A stretch of 64,000 nucleotides of DNA from Pseudomonas sessilinigenes (GCF_003850565.1 NZ_CP027706.1:4030001-4094000), one strand, 5' to 3'; positions 1-8,487 are shown, numbered from the stretch's first letter. Notes: generated by a model from the letters alone, not told the origin. Translations and numbers: made by a program.

Positions 1-110
1 AGAACGGCAAGCTGGAGATCGACCCTGAGTCCCTGGCCGAGCTGAACAGGACGCACCCGCAGGCCAACTTGTCTTTCGTGGCGGTTAACGCTCCGTTCAG
101 AACGCACTAG
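1..110 (+). CDS. C-terminal end of an unidentified protein (partial)
   Basis: An open frame enters from the left edge (first full codon at base 3) and stops at a TAG at 108-110. It gives the last 35 residues, ending SFVAVNAPFRTH. The codon usage is Pseudomonas-like, so this is probably the 3' end of a real gene. Too little is visible to name a family. It points the same way as the diiron/NIS pair downstream but is separated from it by about 200 bp, so it need not belong to the same unit. Confidence 0.5.
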   Translation, partial: NGKLEIDPESLAELNRTHPQANLSFVAVNAPFRTH

Positions 111-316
111 CTGACATATCCGAAGCATGACTATTGAAACTCTGCACACTGGAGTGGCTGGGGTATGTCGGAGATATTCGCTGCCCCAGTTCTTTCGACT
201 ATTCATCGCGCAGAGTTCGGTAGTTGCTGCTGGTTGATCTTTCCAGGTCCGGGTTGCCTGTAACAACACTGTGCAACTCCTGGCTCTTGCTTCACTTCCA
301 CGCAGGAGAGTGCGTC
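111..316. other. Intergenic region before the diiron/NIS unit
   Basis: This 206-bp stretch has no convincing gene. It is somewhat richer in A and T than the flanking genes and presumably carries the promoter for the gene starting at 317. The ribosome binding site is the AGGAG at 304-308, nine bases before that ATG. No Fur box could be recognised with confidence by eye. Confidence 0.4.
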
Positions 317-1060
317 ATGAGCGACATTGCCCATTCCACCCTTCAGGCACTGCGCCAACAGAATGTGCCGTTGCTGTTTCATTACGACGACCTGCTCTGT
401 AATGCCTGCCAGAAAAGTCCGCCGTTGTTCGGTGAAACCACTTATGCCGATATCTACCATGAAGCCGCGTGCGATCCGCAATGGCTGGCGATCTCCCTGA
501 TCACCAATGCCGAGCGTGAAGGGGATGGCGCCACTCGCTTGTGGAGCCTTGCGGCCAGTACGCCCGATGCCGGGCTAGCCGCGCAGATACGCCAGCACGC
601 CATCGATGAGTCCCACCATGCACGGGCCTATGTACAGATGCTGGACATCGCTTTTCCCGGGGCGGTGGACCGCAAGCTCCACGCCCAGTTGCTGACGCTG
701 TCTCCCGGCTATTCCCGGCAACAAGCGCCGGTGGCGGTGCCCGGCTCGGCCTTTGCCCACCCCATTACCCTGGACGACCTGATCCAGATGAACATCGCCG
801 AGATCCGCACTCGCGTGCATCACTTGATGCAGCGGCCGATCCTGCTGCAGTTCTGCCCGGTGGACAGCAGGCCCCGGTTGGCGCGGATCCTCGATCGCCT
901 GCTGCTCGATGAAACCCGACATGTGGCCTACACCGCACGGCTCATCGAAGGATTCTGCACCCAGGGCGAGGCGGCACAGGCCAAAGCGTTGATGCTCGAG
1001 CGCATGGATGACTTCGATGCCATTACCCGCCATGAACTTGAGCTGCGGGTCTTCGAATGA
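317..1060 (+). CDS. Ferritin-like diiron protein, AurF-like N-oxygenase candidate
   Basis: 247 aa, predicted soluble. The sequence shows the metal-ligand layout of a four-helix diiron protein: Glu66/Glu68, then D97-E98-x-x-H101, then Glu162, then D198-E199-x-x-H202. The E-x(about 30)-DExxH pattern occurring twice is the signature of AurF/CmlI-type arylamine N-oxygenases. Extra histidines at 168-169 may also bind metal. The ATG at 317 is chosen over an in-frame start at 224 because AGGAG precedes it. The gene directly precedes an NIS synthetase gene (17-bp gap, or overlap if the upstream start is used), so the two are probably co-transcribed. An N-oxygenation role is inferred. Other ferritin-like families are possible. 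Confidence 0.7.
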   Translation: MSDIAHSTLQALRQQNVPLLFHYDDLLCNACQKSPPLFGETTYADIYHEAACDPQWLAISLITNAEREGDGATRLWSLAASTPDAGLAAQIRQHAIDESHHARAYVQMLDIAFPGAVDRKLHAQLLTLSPGYSRQQAPVAVPGSAFAHPITLDDLIQMNIAEIRTRVHHLMQRPILLQFCPVDSRPRLARILDRLLLDETRHVAYTARLIEGFCTQGEAAQAKALMLERMDDFDAITRHELELRVFE

Positions 1061-1076
1061 GCGGTTCAACCCCAGG

Positions 1077-2738
1077 ATGAAGGACATGCGCCCTCCAGCG
1101 ACGGTATCCCTGGCGACGGTCAGGCACTGGTGCCTGTGCAATGGCCTGGACAGGCAGGGCCTGCGTGCGATCTACCGGGAAGCCCACCTCATCTGCATGG
1201 CGCGCCTGTTGCACTACGTGTTTCTCGAGCATTTATGCGATGAGCGGATAACCCGCGTGGCAGGCGAGGGCGGCCTGCGCTTGTGCCTGGGGCTGGGGCC
1301 AACGTTGCAGATGCAGTTGGTGGGCGATGCTCCACAGGTGTATTTCGAGTTGCTCGCCAACCCCAGGCTGGACGACGCAGGCCAGTGCCGCGATCTGGCC
1401 TGGTCCGGGCCCTTCTTGCGTGCCCTGAGCCAGGTGCTTGCAGGAACGCCCTATGACAGGCACTTGCCGGCGTTGGCGCACGACTACCGCAACAGCTTCT
1501 GCAACCTGATCCTCAACCTGGCGCTGGGTCGGCGTGCCGGGCAACCCGGGTGTGCCATCGAGCCGGTGTGCCGGGGCCATGGCTATTATCCGTTTCCGGC
1601 GCTGCGGATCGGCCCCTGCATCCAGGACGTGGTCGATGTCTCGAACCTGTCGCCAGAGCCGGTCCCGCTGTTCCTGGTGAATGCCGCCGGTTTCAGGTTC
1701 CACTCCAGCGACTATGCGGACCCGCAGTCTTGCGCGCAGCATTGGGGCGGGCCGGATATGGCCGGCCAGGAGGGCCTGTTGCCTGTCCATCCCTGGCAAC
1801 TGCGACTGTCTCCGGTCGTCCGCGAGTTGCTGCGCAGGGACCTGGTATCCCTCGCGCCGACCCAACTGCAAGTGGTGCCCCTGGCTTCCCAGCGCACTTG
1901 CCGGGTGCTGGCGACAGGGTACGACGTCAAGCTGGCGCTGGATGCCACCCTGACCGGGGAGCGTCGCTTGTTGTACCGCCTCAATAGCTACAACGCGCCC
2001 TTCGTTTCCAGCATCGTCCGTGAGGTCCATGGGCGCAGCGAGATTGCCAGCATCGGCTTCCAATACGACGTCGCCTCCCTGTGCTGGGACGATGCCCTGG
2101 TCAGCGAACACCTGAGCGCCATCGTCAGGGGGCCTTGTCTGGCAGGAGATGGCGAGGTGGTGGTGCCGGCCCTGAACCTCTGGAGCCCGACCGGACAGGC
2201 CGCGACCCTGCTGAAGCTGGACAGCCACAGCGACCGCCTCGATAGCTTCCGGCGCTACGCCGAGGTGCTGATGAGCGGCCCGTTGCAGCTTTGCGTGCAA
2301 TGGGGCATCTGCCTCGAACCGCATATGCAGAACAGCTACATCGTTCTGCGCGCTGGCAAGCCGGTGCGGCTGTTACTGCGTGACCTGGACAACACGATCA
2401 TGGACCCGGCCCGGGTGCGCCCCATCTGCCAGGAACTGCGTGTACCGCTGGCGCCCGATACCTGGACCCACATGCCGGATGTCCTGATTGGCCAGGGGCG
2501 GCTGGTCCACGCGATGCTGCATGGGCACCTGTACCTGGTCATGCATTGGCTGATCAAGCACAGGGGCATGGCGCTGGCCGAGCTGGAGCCGTGCCTGGAA
2601 CAGCACTGGCAAGGATTGGCTGCCCGATTGCGCAGTACCTCGGGCCAGGGCGAACTGCAGCGGCTACGGGCCATGGTGGGCTCCACCAAGCACTCCCTGA
2701 GCATGCGCCTGGAGCAATCCTCGAACATGAAGTTCTGA
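1077..2738 (+). CDS. IucA/IucC-family NIS (siderophore-type) synthetase
   Basis: About 553 aa. The family condenses a carboxylate (often citrate) with an amine or alcohol using ATP. Visible family motifs are HPWQ (His238), SQRT (271-274) followed by the vKLalda-type strand, ExHxQN as EPHMQN (414-419) and RD at 435-436. The RD is followed by LDN rather than the more usual glycine-rich stretch, so this is a divergent member. The start is uncertain. ATG 1077 or 1086 fits best, while ATG 1008 would overlap the upstream gene by 53 bp. No other siderophore gene (receptor, decarboxylase, flavin hydroxylase) is visible downstream. The substrate is unknown, and the partner diiron protein suggests an N-oxygenated product. 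Confidence 0.85.
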   Translation: MKDMRPPATVSLATVRHWCLCNGLDRQGLRAIYREAHLICMARLLHYVFLEHLCDERITRVAGEGGLRLCLGLGPTLQMQLVGDAPQVYFELLANPRLDDAGQCRDLAWSGPFLRALSQVLAGTPYDRHLPALAHDYRNSFCNLILNLALGRRAGQPGCAIEPVCRGHGYYPFPALRIGPCIQDVVDVSNLSPEPVPLFLVNAAGFRFHSSDYADPQSCAQHWGGPDMAGQEGLLPVHPWQLRLSPVVRELLRRDLVSLAPTQLQVVPLASQRTCRVLATGYDVKLALDATLTGERRLLYRLNSYNAPFVSSIVREVHGRSEIASIGFQYDVASLCWDDALVSEHLSAIVRGPCLAGDGEVVVPALNLWSPTGQAATLLKLDSHSDRLDSFRRYAEVLMSGPLQLCVQWGICLEPHMQNSYIVLRAGKPVRLLLRDLDNTIMDPARVRPICQELRVPLAPDTWTHMPDVLIGQGRLVHAMLHGHLYLVMHWLIKHRGMALAELEPCLEQHWQGLAARLRSTSGQGELQRLRAMVGSTKHSLSMRLEQSSNMKF

Positions 2739-2765
2739 GACCGGGGCCGAGCACCAACCCAAATC

Positions 2766-2785
2766 TGCCAATACCGCTATCGGCA
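2766..2785. promoter_or_regulatory. Near-perfect 20-bp palindrome upstream of phosphonate cassette
   Basis: TGCCAATACCGCTATCGGCA matches its own reverse complement at 16 of 20 positions, with outer arms TGCC/GGCA and inner arms ATA/TAT. It lies 76 bp before the first gene of the phosphonate cassette, a plausible operator position. No regulator gene is adjacent, so the binding protein is unknown. Confidence 0.35.
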
Positions 2786-2860
2786 ACTTTTATCTGATTG
2801 CCATAAGACCTACGCATTCGTTCCCTAGGATGGCCTGCATCTGCCAGATGAGGTCCGTCC

Positions 2861-3937
2861 ATGAACAACTCCCCCGCAACCGCCCTGAGCAACCCTGGCG
2901 CGCCGATGAAGGTGCGCGGCATCCAGAAGCGCTTCGGCGCCTTCACTGCCTTGGATAACGTGTCCCTGGACGTGGCCGCTGGTGAGCTGGTGTGCCTGCT
3001 GGGGCCGTCGGGCTGCGGCAAGACCACCTTGTTGCGTTGCATCGCCGGCCTGGAGCGCCAGGATGCGGGCGAGTTGTACCTGGGCCAGCGTGACGTCTCG
3101 AACCTGGCGCCGCAGGCCCGGGACTACGGCATCCTGTTCCAGTCCTATGCGCTGTTCCCCAACCTCACGGTGGAGGCCAACATTGCCTATGGCTTGGCTG
3201 GCAGTGGCCGTGACGAAGCCCGCAAGCGCGTGGCGCAGATGCTCGAACTGGTGGGCCTGACCGGCAGCGAGAAGAAATACCCCGGCCAGTTGTCCGGCGG
3301 CCAGCAGCAGCGGGTGGCCCTGGCCCGCGCCCTGGCCCCTTCGCCGTCGCTGTTGTTGCTGGACGAGCCGATGTCGGCCCTCGACGCCCGCGTGCGCGAG
3401 CACCTGTGCACCGAGCTGCGCCAGCTGCAGCGACGCTTGGGCATCACCACCCTGATGGTGACCCACAACCAGGACGAGGCCATGTTGATGGCCGACCGCA
3501 TCGCCGTGATGAACAACGGCAAGGTCGAGCAGTACGCCACGCCCCAGGAAATCTACGATCGTCCGGCCACGCCGTTCGTCGCCGAGTTCGTCGGCCAGGG
3601 CAACTGGCTGCCCTTCAGCCGCAGCAGCGACAGCCATGCCCAGGTCGGCGGGATGAACCTGCGCCTGGCCGACGACTCGGCCAAGGCCGCCTCGGGACGC
3701 CTGTTCTGCCGTCCGGAGGCCATCAGCGTGAACCCGCCGGTGCATGAGGAAAACCTGTTCCCGGCCAAGGTCCGCGAGATCACCTTCCTCGGCAACCGCT
3801 GCCGCATGAGTTTCGAACTCAACCAGTTGCCGGGGCATCCGCTGCTGGCGGAGCTGGCACCGGAGGCCATGCCGCGCCTGGGAGCCCAGGACATCTGGGT
3901 GGCCCTGCCACCGCGCAGCCTGCAGGTGTTTGCCTGA
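2861..3937 (+). CDS. phnT: ABC transporter ATP-binding protein, 2-aminoethylphosphonate type
   Basis: 358 aa. The cytoplasmic ATPase powers uptake of a phosphonate, most likely 2-aminoethylphosphonate or a relative. It shows Walker A GPSGCGKTT (48-56), signature LSGGQQQR (about 145-152), Walker B LLLLDEPMSALD, an H-loop in MVTHNQDEA and a C-terminal TOBE-like extension (residues about 240-358). The length and architecture fit the TIGR03265 (PhnT2) group of the Fe3+/thiamine-type importers. It is the first gene of a co-directional five-gene cassette, and its stop codon is one base from the permease start. Substrate assignment rests on the downstream phosphonate enzymes. An iron or polyamine substrate is less likely. 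Confidence 0.85.
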   Translation: MNNSPATALSNPGAPMKVRGIQKRFGAFTALDNVSLDVAAGELVCLLGPSGCGKTTLLRCIAGLERQDAGELYLGQRDVSNLAPQARDYGILFQSYALFPNLTVEANIAYGLAGSGRDEARKRVAQMLELVGLTGSEKKYPGQLSGGQQQRVALARALAPSPSLLLLDEPMSALDARVREHLCTELRQLQRRLGITTLMVTHNQDEAMLMADRIAVMNNGKVEQYATPQEIYDRPATPFVAEFVGQGNWLPFSRSSDSHAQVGGMNLRLADDSAKAASGRLFCRPEAISVNPPVHEENLFPAKVREITFLGNRCRMSFELNQLPGHPLLAELAPEAMPRLGAQDIWVALPPRSLQVFA

Positions 3938-3938
3938 G

Positions 3939-5663
3939 ATGGCCGTCGAAATGTCCCTGCCGCTACCCGCCAAACGGGCGCGCCAGGTTTCCCGTGCCGA
4001 GATTGGCGATCGAGTGTTCGTCATCGGTGGCAAGGTTTTGCTGCTGGTGTTGCTGGGGGTAGCGGTGCTGCTGCCGCTGCTGGCGATCTTCTGGCGCGGT
4101 TTCAGTGCCGAGGCCGGGCAGGGCGGTGGCTGGCTGGCCGCCCGCGAGCTGGTGACCAGCGCCAACTTCCACTGGCTGCTGGGCAACAGCCTGAAAGTCT
4201 CCCTGAGCGTGGCCGCCATCGTCGTGCCCCTGGCCTACCTGTTCGCCTACGCCCTGCAACGTACCTTGATCCCCGGCAAGGGCATCTGGCGCGGGCTGTC
4301 GCTGCTGCCCTTGATGGCGCCGTCGATGCTGCCGGGCATCGCCCTGGTCTACCTGTTCGGCAACCAGGGCCTGCTGCGCGGGCTGTTTGCCGACAACATC
4401 TACGGTTTCTGGGGCATCGTCCTGGGCGAGGTGATCTACACCTTTCCCCATGCCCTGATGATCCTGCTGTCGGCGCTGTCCCTGGCCGATGCGCGGCTGT
4501 TCGATGCCGCCTCGAGCATGGGCGCGAGCCCGGCCAAGGCGTTTCGCAGCATCACCTGGCCGGCTACGCGGCAAGCGGTGTTCGCCGCGTTCTGCCTGGT
4601 GTTCACCCTGACCATCACCGATTTCGGGGTGCCGGTGGTGGTGGGCGGGGACTACCAGGTGCTGGCCCTGGAGGCCTACAAGGCCGTGGTCGGGCAGCAA
4701 CAGTTCGGCCGTGGTGCGCTGATCGGCATGGTGCTGCTGGTGCCGGCCCTGTTGAGCTTCGGCGTCGATGCCTGGTTGCGCCGGCGCCATGGCGACTCCA
4801 TGAGCGGCCGGGCCCAGGTGTTCAAACCGACCCCCTCGCGGCTGCGTGATGGCTGCTACCTGGTCATCGTGCTGCTGATCTGCGCGGCGCTGCTGCTGGT
4901 GTTCGGCATGGCGGTGTACTCATCGCTGGTGAAGTTCTGGCCCTACAACCTGTCGTTGTCGCTGAACCACTACCAGTTCGACGAAACCGCCGGCGGCGGC
5001 TGGCTGGCCTATCGCAACAGCCTGACCATGGCCCTGTGCACGGCGCTGATCGGCAGTGTGGTGATCTTCACCGGGGCCTACCTGATGGAGAAAACCAGCG
5101 GCCAGCGCGGCTTGAACCTGGCCCTGCGCATGCTCAGCTTCGTGCCCATGGCGGTACCCGGGCTGGTGCTGGGCCTGGGCTACGTCTTCTTCTTCAATCT
5201 CAACGGCAATCCGCTGCATGTGTTCTACGGCAGCATGGCGCTGCTGGTGGTGTGCACCATCGCCCACTACCTGACCACCGCGCAGATGACCGCCACCACC
5301 GCCCTGCGCCAGCTGGACGCGGAGTTCGAGGCGGCGGCGCTGTCCCTCAAGGCGCCGCTGTACCGCCACTACCTGCGGGTCACGGTGCCGATCTGCCTGC
5401 CGGCGCTGCTGGACATCGTGCGCTACCTGTTCGTTTCGGCCATGACCACAGTCTCGGCGGCAATCTTCCTCTACAGCCCCGACACCATCCTGGCCGCCGT
5501 CGCCGTGCTGAACATGGACGACGCCGGCAACGTCGGCGGCGCCGCGGCGATGTCGACCCTGATCCTGTTCACCTCGATCGGCGTGTCGCTGCTCCTGGCC
5601 GGTGCTTCGCGCGGCCTGCTGCGTCGCTCCCAGGCCTGGCGCCAGACGGCGCCCGGTCATTGA
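3939..5663 (+). CDS. phnU: ABC transporter permease, fused double-domain, 2-aminoethylphosphonate type
   Basis: About 574 aa of inner-membrane protein with roughly twelve hydrophobic segments, made of two tandem BPD-transport domains. Each half has an EAA-type coupling loop: DARLFDAASSMGASP in the first and DAEFEAAALSLKAP in the second. This fused layout is typical of the FbpB/ThiP-like class and of TIGR03262 (PhnU2). The start is set at ATG 3939, directly after the stop of the ATPase gene. ATG 3951 is also possible. It pairs with the ATPase upstream and the binding protein downstream. Confidence 0.85.
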   Translation: MAVEMSLPLPAKRARQVSRAEIGDRVFVIGGKVLLLVLLGVAVLLPLLAIFWRGFSAEAGQGGGWLAARELVTSANFHWLLGNSLKVSLSVAAIVVPLAYLFAYALQRTLIPGKGIWRGLSLLPLMAPSMLPGIALVYLFGNQGLLRGLFADNIYGFWGIVLGEVIYTFPHALMILLSALSLADARLFDAASSMGASPAKAFRSITWPATRQAVFAAFCLVFTLTITDFGVPVVVGGDYQVLALEAYKAVVGQQQFGRGALIGMVLLVPALLSFGVDAWLRRRHGDSMSGRAQVFKPTPSRLRDGCYLVIVLLICAALLLVFGMAVYSSLVKFWPYNLSLSLNHYQFDETAGGGWLAYRNSLTMALCTALIGSVVIFTGAYLMEKTSGQRGLNLALRMLSFVPMAVPGLVLGLGYVFFFNLNGNPLHVFYGSMALLVVCTIAHYLTTAQMTATTALRQLDAEFEAAALSLKAPLYRHYLRVTVPICLPALLDIVRYLFVSAMTTVSAAIFLYSPDTILAAVAVLNMDDAGNVGGAAAMSTLILFTSIGVSLLLAGASRGLLRRSQAWRQTAPGH

Positions 5664-5709
5664 ATTCACCCAACCACCCACTGATCCGCACTCACCAAGG
5701 AACCGCACC

Positions 5710-6735
5710 ATGTTCAAGCCTTTGGCTCTTGCCGCTTCTGTCCTCTGCGCTGTCAGCCTGAACGCCTTTGCTGCGAAGACCGAGCTGACGGTCTACACCG
5801 CCCTCGAAGCTGAACAATTGAAGACCTACAAGCAGGCCTTCGAGCAAGCCAACCCGGATATCGAGATCAAGTGGGTGCGTGACTCAACCGGGATCATCAC
5901 CGCCAAGCTGCTGGCGGAAAAGGACCGTCCACAGGCTGATGCCGTCTGGGGGCTGGCGGCATCCAGCCTGGCGATCCTGAATCAGCAGAAGATGCTGCAG
6001 AACTATGCGCCCAAGGATCTGGACAAGATTGGCGGCAACTACCGCGATGCCGCCAATCCACCGGCCTGGGTCGGCATGGACGTGTGGGCCGCCACCATCT
6101 GTTTCAACACTGTGGAAGCCAAGAAACAAGGCTTGAGCAAGCCGGTGAGCTGGCAAGACCTGACCAAGCCTGAGTACAAGGGCAAGATCGTCATGCCCAA
6201 CCCGGCCTCCTCGGGCACCGGTTTCCTCGATGTCAGTGCCTGGTTGCAGACCTTCGGCGAGAGGCAGGGCTGGAAATACATGGATGACCTGCACCAGAAC
6301 ATTGGCCAGTACGTCCACTCCGGCTCCAAGCCGTGCAAGCTGGCCGCCGCCGGCGAGTTCCCCATCGGCATTTCCTTCGAGTACCCGGCCGTGCAGCTCA
6401 AGCGCAAAGGGGCACCGCTGGACATCGTGCTGCCCAAGGAAGGCCTGGGCTGGGAAATCGAGGCGACTGCGGTGATCAAGGGTACCGCCCACGAGGAAGC
6501 GGCCAAGAAACTTGCCGACTTCTCTGCCAGCCCAGCGGCCATGGAGCTGTACAAGGAAAACTTTGCCGTATTGGCCCAGCCGGGTATCGCCAGGCCGCAG
6601 ACCGAACTGCCCGCGGACTACGAGCAGCGTTTGATCAAGAACGACTTCACTTGGGCCTCGAAGAACCGCGACGAGATCCTCGCCGAGTGGCGCAAGCGTT
6701 ATGACGGCAAGTCGGAGAAGGTCGCCGCGCAATAA
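5710..6735 (+). CDS. phnS: Periplasmic binding protein, 2-aminoethylphosphonate type
   Basis: 341 aa. The N-terminus is a clear Sec signal peptide (MFKPLALAASVLCAVSLNAFA, cleavage before AKTELTVYT), followed by the fold of class II iron/phosphonate binding proteins (TIGR03261-like). The mature start, with the LTVYTALEAEQ pattern, resembles FbpA-type proteins. ATG 5710 is chosen because it opens the signal peptide. It lies 46 bp after the permease, completing the importer. A REP-type palindrome follows the gene, which may set its mRNA level apart from that of the enzymes downstream. Confidence 0.85.
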   Translation: MFKPLALAASVLCAVSLNAFAAKTELTVYTALEAEQLKTYKQAFEQANPDIEIKWVRDSTGIITAKLLAEKDRPQADAVWGLAASSLAILNQQKMLQNYAPKDLDKIGGNYRDAANPPAWVGMDVWAATICFNTVEAKKQGLSKPVSWQDLTKPEYKGKIVMPNPASSGTGFLDVSAWLQTFGERQGWKYMDDLHQNIGQYVHSGSKPCKLAAAGEFPIGISFEYPAVQLKRKGAPLDIVLPKEGLGWEIEATAVIKGTAHEEAAKKLADFSASPAAMELYKENFAVLAQPGIARPQTELPADYEQRLIKNDFTWASKNRDEILAEWRKRYDGKSEKVAAQ

Positions 6736-6750
6736 CGACAGGTACTTGCC

Positions 6751-6778
6751 GTGGCGGGGGAGCTTGCTCCCTCGCCAT
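6751..6778. repeat. REP-type palindrome inside the phosphonate operon
   Basis: GTGGCGGGGGAGCTTGCTCC and the following CTCGCCAT form a palindrome with arms around GGGAGC/GCTCCC. This core is widespread in P. fluorescens-group extragenic palindromes. It sits between the binding-protein stop (6735) and the flavoenzyme start (6791), and would fold into an mRNA hairpin. Confidence 0.75.
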
Positions 6779-6790
6779 AACCAACGAGAC

Positions 6791-7930
6791 ATGAACATGA
6801 CCAACCACAGCGATCTGCTGATCGTCGGCGCCGGCATCCTGGGCCTGTCCCACGCCTATGCGGCGGCCAAGCGCGGTTTGCGGGTGCACGTATTCGAGCG
6901 CAGCACGACGCCCCAGGGGGCGTCGGTGCGCAACTTCGGCCAGGCCCTGGTGACCGGCCAGCCGCCGGGCACCATGCTGGATCTGGCCAGGGCCAGTCGT
7001 GAGATCTGGGCCGACTGGCAGCAACTGGCCGGGCTGCAGCTCAAGCGCAATGGTTCCTACCTGTTCGCCCGTACGGAGGCCGAGGAGCAACTGCTGGAAG
7101 CCTTTTGCGCCGGGCGCGCGCGGGAGCATGGCTATCGGGTCGAACTGTTGCAGGGGGCGGCGCTCAACGATTTGTACGGCGGCCAGTTCCGTCATCACCG
7201 CGCTGCCTTGCACGGTCTGGACGACCAGCAGCTGTATTCGCGCGAAGCACTGCCGATGTTGATCGACTACCTGCGCCGGGATTTGGGCGTGCAGTTCCAC
7301 TTTTCGACTCTGGTGCGCGATATCGAGCCAGGCCTGCTGCGCAGCACCGCCGGGACCTTCCAGGCACCGCGCATCCTGCTGTGCTCGGGGCATGACTACC
7401 AGACCCTGCTGGCCGAACAGATCGCCGCCCTGCAGCCGCAGATCTGCCGCCTGCAAATGTTGCGCGCCCGGCCCCAGGTCAACCTGAACCTTCAGCATGC
7501 CCTGCTCACCGGCCTGAGTTGCGTGCACTACGGCGCCTTCGCTGACCTGCCCGAGGCGGAGGCGGTACAGGCGCAGATCCTGCGCGAGGCTGCGCATCTG
7601 CATGAGCACGGTATCCACCTGCTGATCAGTCCGACGCCTTATGGCGAGCTGATCATCGGCGATTCCCATGACTACGGCAGCGATCCGTCGCCTTTCAACA
7701 GCGAACAGGTGGACAGCTGGCTGCTGGAGCTGGCCGAACAGACCCTGGGCTGCAAGGTCCAGGTGGTGGAGCGTTGGCAGGGTGTCTATGGCGCCCGTGG
7801 ACCGGGGCCGTTCTCATTCCTGCAAGCGATGCCCGGGGTGCATGCGGCGTTGATGCACACCGGCGTCGGCATGAGCGTCGGCCCGGCGCTGGCCGAGCGC
7901 AACATCGCCCAGTTGCTGGAGGAAGCCTGA
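6791..7930 (+). CDS. FAD-dependent oxidoreductase of phosphonate clusters (TIGR03364-like)
   Basis: 379 aa, DAO-type amine oxidase fold. The N-terminal Rossmann motif VGAGILGLSHAYAAAKRG (about residues 11-28) ends in an acidic-containing strand, VHVFER. The C-terminal GPGPFSF and TGVGMSVGPALAERN are typical FAD contacts. Members sit in phosphonate operons and are thought to oxidise 2-aminoethylphosphonate or N-alkylated forms towards phosphonoacetaldehyde. ATG 6791 is used, and ATG 6797 is also possible. The stop overlaps the next start (TGATG), so the gene is translationally coupled to the PhnZ-like gene. Confidence 0.8.
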   Translation: MNMTNHSDLLIVGAGILGLSHAYAAAKRGLRVHVFERSTTPQGASVRNFGQALVTGQPPGTMLDLARASREIWADWQQLAGLQLKRNGSYLFARTEAEEQLLEAFCAGRAREHGYRVELLQGAALNDLYGGQFRHHRAALHGLDDQQLYSREALPMLIDYLRRDLGVQFHFSTLVRDIEPGLLRSTAGTFQAPRILLCSGHDYQTLLAEQIAALQPQICRLQMLRARPQVNLNLQHALLTGLSCVHYGAFADLPEAEAVQAQILREAAHLHEHGIHLLISPTPYGELIIGDSHDYGSDPSPFNSEQVDSWLLELAEQTLGCKVQVVERWQGVYGARGPGPFSFLQAMPGVHAALMHTGVGMSVGPALAERNIAQLLEEA

Positions 7931-8487
7931 TGGACCGCGAACGGGCGATCGCCGAGGTCTTCGGCCTGTACGAGCGTTTTGGCGACCATGACTACATCGG
8001 CGAGCCAATCTCACAGATCGAGCATATGTCCCAGGCCGCGCAGCTGGCCTTGGCCGAAGGGCACGACGATGAAGTGGTACTGGCGGCGTTCTTCCACGAT
8101 ATCGGGCATATCTGCCAGCAAAATGCTGAGAGCATGGGCGGTTTTGGTGTGGTCAGCCATGAACGGCTGGGGGCCGACTACCTGCGCCGGGCCGGTTTCA
8201 GCGAGCGTATGGCGAAACTGGTGGAGTACCACGTGCAGGCCAAGCGCTACCTGACCTTCAAGGAGCCGGGGTATTTCCAGCGCCTGAGCGAGGCCAGTCG
8301 CCGCACCCTGGAGTACCAGGGCGGGGTGATGACGGCCGAGGAAGCCACGGCATTCGAGCAGGACCCGCTGTGTGCGCTGAGCCTGCGCCTGCGCCAGTGG
8401 GACGAACAGGCCAAGCAGGAGTGGGTGCCGGTGATGGACCTGCAGATCCTCAAGGACAAGGCCGCAGCCCTGCTGCAACCCCTGTAG
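7930..8487 (+). CDS. phnZ: PhnZ-like HD-domain phosphonate oxygenase
   Basis: 185 aa. PhnZ is a mixed-valence diiron oxygenase that cleaves 2-amino-1-hydroxyethylphosphonate to glycine and phosphate. The residues recalled for PhnZ are at matching places here: Tyr22, Glu25, His32, H56-D57, His60, His77, His101, Lys105 and Asp158. The FFHDIGH and GVVSHERLGADYL blocks are typical of TIGR03276 (phosphonate HDIG) proteins. The start overlaps the flavoenzyme stop by one base. No PhnY hydroxylase lies next to it, so either the substrate arrives already hydroxylated or the hydroxylase is elsewhere. The stop codon is inside a REP-like element. Confidence 0.8.
   Translation: MDRERAIAEVFGLYERFGDHDYIGEPISQIEHMSQAAQLALAEGHDDEVVLAAFFHDIGHICQQNAESMGGFGVVSHERLGADYLRRAGFSERMAKLVEYHVQAKRYLTFKEPGYFQRLSEASRRTLEYQGGVMTAEEATAFEQDPLCALSLRLRQWDEQAKQEWVPVMDLQILKDKAAALLQPL

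Noticed and set aside
2825..4219. A 464-aa minus-strand frame over the phosphonate ABC genes
   Set aside because: It is antisense to two clearly conserved genes with Walker and permease motifs.
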